From Lachnospiraceae bacterium (lineage in GTDB: Bacteria > Bacillota_A > Clostridia > Lachnospirales > Lachnospiraceae), in contig JAFQDI010000017.1 of NCBI GenBank assembly GCA_017416055.1, forward strand, positions 1 to 8,033: 8,033 nt of DNA, read 5' to 3'. A model generated the notes under the pieces. The model searched no databases and was not told the DNA's origin. It saw only the letters and a list, made by a program, of their open reading frames with translations. Position 1 is the stretch's first letter. The number at the start of each line of letters is the position of its first letter. Shown piece after piece: positions 6,486 to 8,033 of this stretch. The position numbers and the translations under genes are program-made.

Positions 6486-7190
6486 ATGAAGATAAAGCGT
6501 TTAGTAGCGTTGCTGGCAGTCCTTCTCCTGAGTATCGGTATGTTGTCCGGATGTGATATACTCGGACAGAATCCCACGGAGACGACGGAAGGACCACTGA
6601 TCAAGGATAATCCCTTTGAGCCGACAGAATCCGGAATGTTTATCCGCGATAACGGGACGGCAGCCGGTGCAGAAGTGACCGATTTTGCACAAGATTATTA
6701 TGATATTGCTGAACTGAAAACTCATGTTGAGGCGTTGGTGGCTGAATACAATCAGAACAAGGCCGGGTTGAACTATGCATATGCGGAGGATGCACCTTCC
6801 GGAAAGAATCTTCCGGTGGCGATCTCAAGGCTGAGCCAGGCAGACGGTAAGGTTACGCTGATTCTGGAATGTTTGACTCCCGCAGATTACATTACGATCA
6901 ATGATCTGAACCTTACTTCCAACGGGCTGAAGTCCTTGACTAAGTATACGGTTGCGGAGTGGAAGAACACCGGAAAAACGCTTGGCGGTGAACTGAAGGA
7001 TGTGACCGGTGCGGTAGTAGGCGCGGATAAGGCACTGGGAAATGAAACCTATCATGTGGTTGTGTGTGACGGAGCGACCTGCCTGCAGGTTCAGGGCGAA
7101 GTGAAGTACATGAGTAAGAATGTTACTTATGTGGACGTTGACACCGTAAAGACACCTGCCGGAGAAGTATCTTATATCATTTACAGATAA
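6486..7190 (+). CDS. Predicted membrane-anchored lipoprotein of unknown function
   Basis: A 234-residue protein with a classic lipoprotein signal: basic start MKIKR, a hydrophobic core (6-19), and the lipobox LSGC with the lipidated C23. It should be anchored on the outer face of the cytoplasmic membrane. After the anchor come a Pro/Thr/Glu-rich spacer (about 27-47), a segment DFAQDYYDIAELKTHVEALVAEYN (from residue 66), then alternating beta-type stretches to the C-terminus. C194 and C199 (CDGATC) could form a disulfide; C129 is also present. I recall similar unstudied lipoproteins in Lachnospiraceae but no named function. ATG 6486 is preferred over an in-frame GTG at 6483 because AGGAGG (6473-6478) lies 7 nt upstream. 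It has its own promoter and lies 27 bp before glyQS, with which it probably forms an operon. Confidence 0.88.
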   Translation: MKIKRLVALLAVLLLSIGMLSGCDILGQNPTETTEGPLIKDNPFEPTESGMFIRDNGTAAGAEVTDFAQDYYDIAELKTHVEALVAEYNQNKAGLNYAYAEDAPSGKNLPVAISRLSQADGKVTLILECLTPADYITINDLNLTSNGLKSLTKYTVAEWKNTGKTLGGELKDVTGAVVGADKALGNETYHVVVCDGATCLQVQGEVKYMSKNVTYVDVDTVKTPAGEVSYIIYR

Positions 7191-7217
7191 AAAGGAAAGA
7201 CAGAGAGGTATAGACCA

Positions 7218-8033
7218 ATGGAAAAGACAATGGAAAAAATCGTAGCTCTGGCGAAGTCCAGAGGGTTTGTATATCCCGGATCCGAGATCTACGGCGGTCT
7301 GGCAAACACCTGGGACTACGGTAATCTGGGTGTTGAGCTGAAGAACAATGTGAAGCGTGCTTGGTGGCAGAAATTTGTGCAGGAGAATCCCTACAACGTA
7401 GGTGTTGACTGTGCGATTCTGATGAACTCTCAGACTTGGGTAGCTTCCGGACACTTGGGCGGATTCTCCGATCCTTTGATGGATTGTAAGAGCTGCCACG
7501 AGCGTTTCCGTGCAGACAAGCTGATTGAGGATTATCTGGAGGAGAAGGGTATGACCATCGAGGGTTCCGTGGATGCATGGAGCCATGAGCAGATGAAGGC
7601 GTTTGTCGAGGAGAATAACATTCCCTGCCCTACCTGCGGAAAGCATGATTTCACCGATATCCGTCAGTTTAACCTGATGTTCAAAACCTTCCAGGGTGTT
7701 ACTGAGGATGCGAAGAACACGGTATACCTGCGTCCCGAGACCGCACAGGGTATCTTCGTAAACTTCAAGAATGTACAGCGTACTTCACGCAAGAAGATTC
7801 CGTTCGGAATCGGTCAGATCGGTAAGTCCTTCCGCAACGAGATCACTCCCGGAAACTTCACCTTCCGTACCCGTGAGTTCGAGCAGATGGAGCTGGAGTT
7901 CTTCTGTGAGCCCGGAACCGATCTGGAGTGGTTCACCTACTGGAGAGAATACTGCATCAACTGGTTGAAGAGTCTGGGCATGACCGATGAGGAGCTTCGC
8001 GCACGCGATCACTCCCCCGAGGAGCTTTGCTTC
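7218..8033 (+). CDS. glyQS: Glycine--tRNA ligase, single-chain type (partial, 5' part)
   Basis: The first 272 codons of a class II glycyl-tRNA synthetase that charges tRNA-Gly using ATP; the frame is still open at the window end, and family members have about 460 residues. Visible features are the N-terminal [20 protein letters not shown] (16-35), [10 protein letters not shown] (77-86), [12 protein letters not shown] (172-183) and class II motif 2 with FRNE (205-208) followed by [12 protein letters not shown]. Two CxxC pairs, C90/C93 and C137/C140, lie in the insertion before motif 2 and may bind zinc. This is the dimeric alpha2 type, not the GlyQ plus GlyS tetramer found at the same locus in Bacillus. 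The ATG has GAGAGG (7203-7208) 9 nt upstream. The 27-bp gap from the lipoprotein gene is too short for a T-box leader, so transcription likely comes from the promoter at 6424. Confidence 0.97.
   Translation, partial: MEKTMEKIVALAKSRGFVYPGSEIYGGLANTWDYGNLGVELKNNVKRAWWQKFVQENPYNVGVDCAILMNSQTWVASGHLGGFSDPLMDCKSCHERFRADKLIEDYLEEKGMTIEGSVDAWSHEQMKAFVEENNIPCPTCGKHDFTDIRQFNLMFKTFQGVTEDAKNTVYLRPETAQGIFVNFKNVQRTSRKKIPFGIGQIGKSFRNEITPGNFTFRTREFEQMELEFFCEPGTDLEWFTYWREYCINWLKSLGMTDEELRARDHSPEELCF

Noticed and set aside
6825..7646. A 273-codon - strand frame across the lipoprotein end and glyQS start
   Set aside because: It is antisense to clear glyQS coding sequence and the lipoprotein, so it is a shadow frame.

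Overview
The window looks like a chromosomal segment from a Gram-positive, anaerobic Clostridia, most likely Lachnospiraceae. This is inferred from the gene order around era, recO and a single-chain glycyl-tRNA synthetase, the strong AGGAGG-type ribosome binding sites, a Gram-positive type lipoprotein, and the style of the protein sequences. Every supported gene is on the + strand. I saw no tRNA, rRNA, CRISPR array, insertion sequence or convincing intrinsic terminator.

Layout. Positions 2-43 hold the last codons of an upstream gene. Next is a flavodoxin-fold NAD(P)H-dependent oxidoreductase with a four-cysteine motif (56-610). Then comes a clearly more AT-rich two-gene cassette: an uncharacterised 184-residue protein (690-1244) whose stop codon overlaps the start of a GNAT acetyltransferase (1241-1687). 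A possible promoter (perfect TATAAT, weak -35) precedes the cassette. From 1716 the composition rises to that of a core-genome block: an M16C (PreP-like) zinc metallopeptidase (1716-4655), the ribosome-assembly GTPase Era (4679-5575), and the recombination mediator RecO (5670-6338). A 144-bp spacer carries a good sigma-A type promoter and two small inverted repeats. It leads into a predicted lipoprotein (6486-7190) and, 27 bp later, the first 272 codons of glyQS, which runs off the window end.

How the genes work together. The M16C-era-recO run is probably one transcript, with gaps of 23 and 94 bp and no terminator. The order era-recO-glycyl-tRNA synthetase matches a neighbourhood known in other Firmicutes (in Bacillus subtilis: era-yqzL-recO-glyQ-glyS), so this part is conserved housekeeping DNA. 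Two local variations stand out. A lipoprotein gene with its own promoter sits between recO and glyQS, apparently in one operon with the synthetase and without a T-box leader. The AT-rich two-gene cassette between the oxidoreductase and the peptidase looks like an acquired insertion.

I found no clear sign of an entirely new multi-gene system. The most worthwhile leads are the AT-rich cassette with its uncharacterised protein, the lipoprotein-glyQS arrangement with its palindrome next to the promoter, and a chain of overlapping starts and stops across the era-recO gap.
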